Both the position numbers and the translations under genes were made by a program. Positions 50,468 through 50,536 of a stretch of DNA of 50,536 nucleotides are shown piece after piece. Source of the stretch: Caballeronia pedi (GTDB taxonomy: Bacteria > Pseudomonadota > Gammaproteobacteria > Burkholderiales > Burkholderiaceae); NCBI RefSeq assembly GCF_001544915.2, contig NZ_FCOE02000049.1, positions 1-50,536 of the forward strand, given 5' to 3'. The first letter of the stretch is position 1; each line of letters begins with the position of its first letter. Below the pieces are notes generated by a model. The model was not told the DNA's origin and made no database searches. It saw only the letters and a list, made by a program, of their open reading frames with translations.

Positions 50468-50510
50468 CACCCCAAAAGTTGGACACAGATCCAACCTTTG
50501 GGGTGTTTTT
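50468..50510 (+). terminator. Hairpin with T-run just before the transposase start
   Basis: CACCCCAAAAGTTGGA (50468-50483) pairs with TCCAACCTTTGGGGTG (50490-50505) with one mismatch. Five T residues follow, and the transposase ATG begins two bases later. As plus-strand RNA this is an intrinsic terminator that would block readthrough from uppP into the transposase. Confidence 0.7.
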
Positions 50511-50511
50511 C

Positions 50512-50536
50512 ATGGCGAAGTACAGCGAGGGATTCA
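50512..50536 (+). CDS. IS3-family transposase OrfA, first eight codons
   Basis: The frame opens ATG GCG AAG TAC and gives MAKYSEGF before the window ends. This is the usual start of OrfA, the helix-turn-helix half of IS3-family transposases. OrfB and the frameshift site are not visible. No Shine-Dalgarno sequence precedes the ATG because the hairpin and T-run occupy that place. Confidence 0.65.

Larger units (their letters stand above)
50461..50536 (+). mobile_element. Left end of an IS3-family insertion sequence (truncated by window edge)
   Basis: The sequence TGAACTGCACCCCAAAAGTT begins with the TG end typical of IS3-family terminal inverted repeats and matches the ends I remember for several Burkholderia IS3 elements. 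The OrfA start follows at 50512. Target-site duplication and the right end lie outside the window. Confidence 0.75.

Noticed and set aside
1..50536. CRISPR array, rRNA or retron-type reverse transcriptase
   Set aside because: No regularly spaced repeats with unique spacers, no rRNA-like sequence and no reverse transcriptase motif were seen in reading the window.

Overview
The window looks like a chromosomal segment from a GC-rich member of the Burkholderiaceae (Burkholderia, Paraburkholderia or Caballeronia type). The basis is protein flavour and gene order: gmk-rpoZ-spoT followed by greB, rph-rdgB-hemW, the Burkholderia-style porin, and the xdhABC-guaD purine cluster. Species cannot be fixed without a search. 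No CRISPR array, rRNA or complete insertion sequence is visible.

Positions 1 to about 7550 are the right end of an integrated mobile element that continues beyond the left edge. It sits next to tRNA-Ser(TGA) and is transcribed entirely leftwards. From the tRNA it carries a P4-type tyrosine integrase with two direct repeats before it, a palindrome, a three-way-junction RNA that can pair with the ribosome-binding site of the next gene, an unknown 213-aa gene, and a tightly overlapping operon. The operon encodes an AlpA-like regulator, a PC4-like ssDNA-binding protein, an Ash-like protein, two small proteins and a RepA-like ATPase. Then follow seven 13-bp iteron-like repeats, a winged-helix regulator with its own palindrome, a small protein, an HK97-fold major capsid protein, a terminator and the start of a tail-type protein. 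The module set resembles P4-like satellites, but with its own capsid gene. A degenerate prophage is the main alternative.

Positions 7544-27867 are core genome: tRNA-Ser; an overlapping rph-rdgB-hemW-MFS operon; divergent yicC-gmk-rpoZ-spoT; a tandem tRNA-Arg(ACG) pair; greB; a porin; a 1.3-kb gene desert holding a candidate small RNA; an exonuclease/GIY-YIG fusion; a secreted chorismate mutase; an unlisted 49-aa gene; tRNA-Thr(CGT); fbp; pepN; and a DUF4136 lipoprotein.

Positions 28043-35284 hold a seven-gene, mostly overlapping operon that reads as a complete phosphonate pathway ending in a membrane product. PEP mutase, phosphonopyruvate decarboxylase and a class V transaminase would make 2-aminoethylphosphonate. 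A nucleotidyltransferase would activate it as CMP-aminoethylphosphonate, and a CDP-alcohol phosphatidyltransferase would attach it to a lipid-type acceptor. A 2-oxoglutarate/Fe(II) oxygenase may hydroxylate it and a UPF0104/MprF-type membrane protein may flip it. This predicted phosphonolipid system and the satellite-like element are the two most interesting parts of the window.

Positions 35286-50536 contain a purine-salvage/catabolism operon (xdhA-xdhB-xdhC-adenine deaminase-purine permease-guaD), dsbB, an amidase, hemN, a YkgJ-type cysteine-cluster protein, a DUF1439 protein and uppP. The last 76 bases are the left end of an IS3-family element, cut by the window edge.
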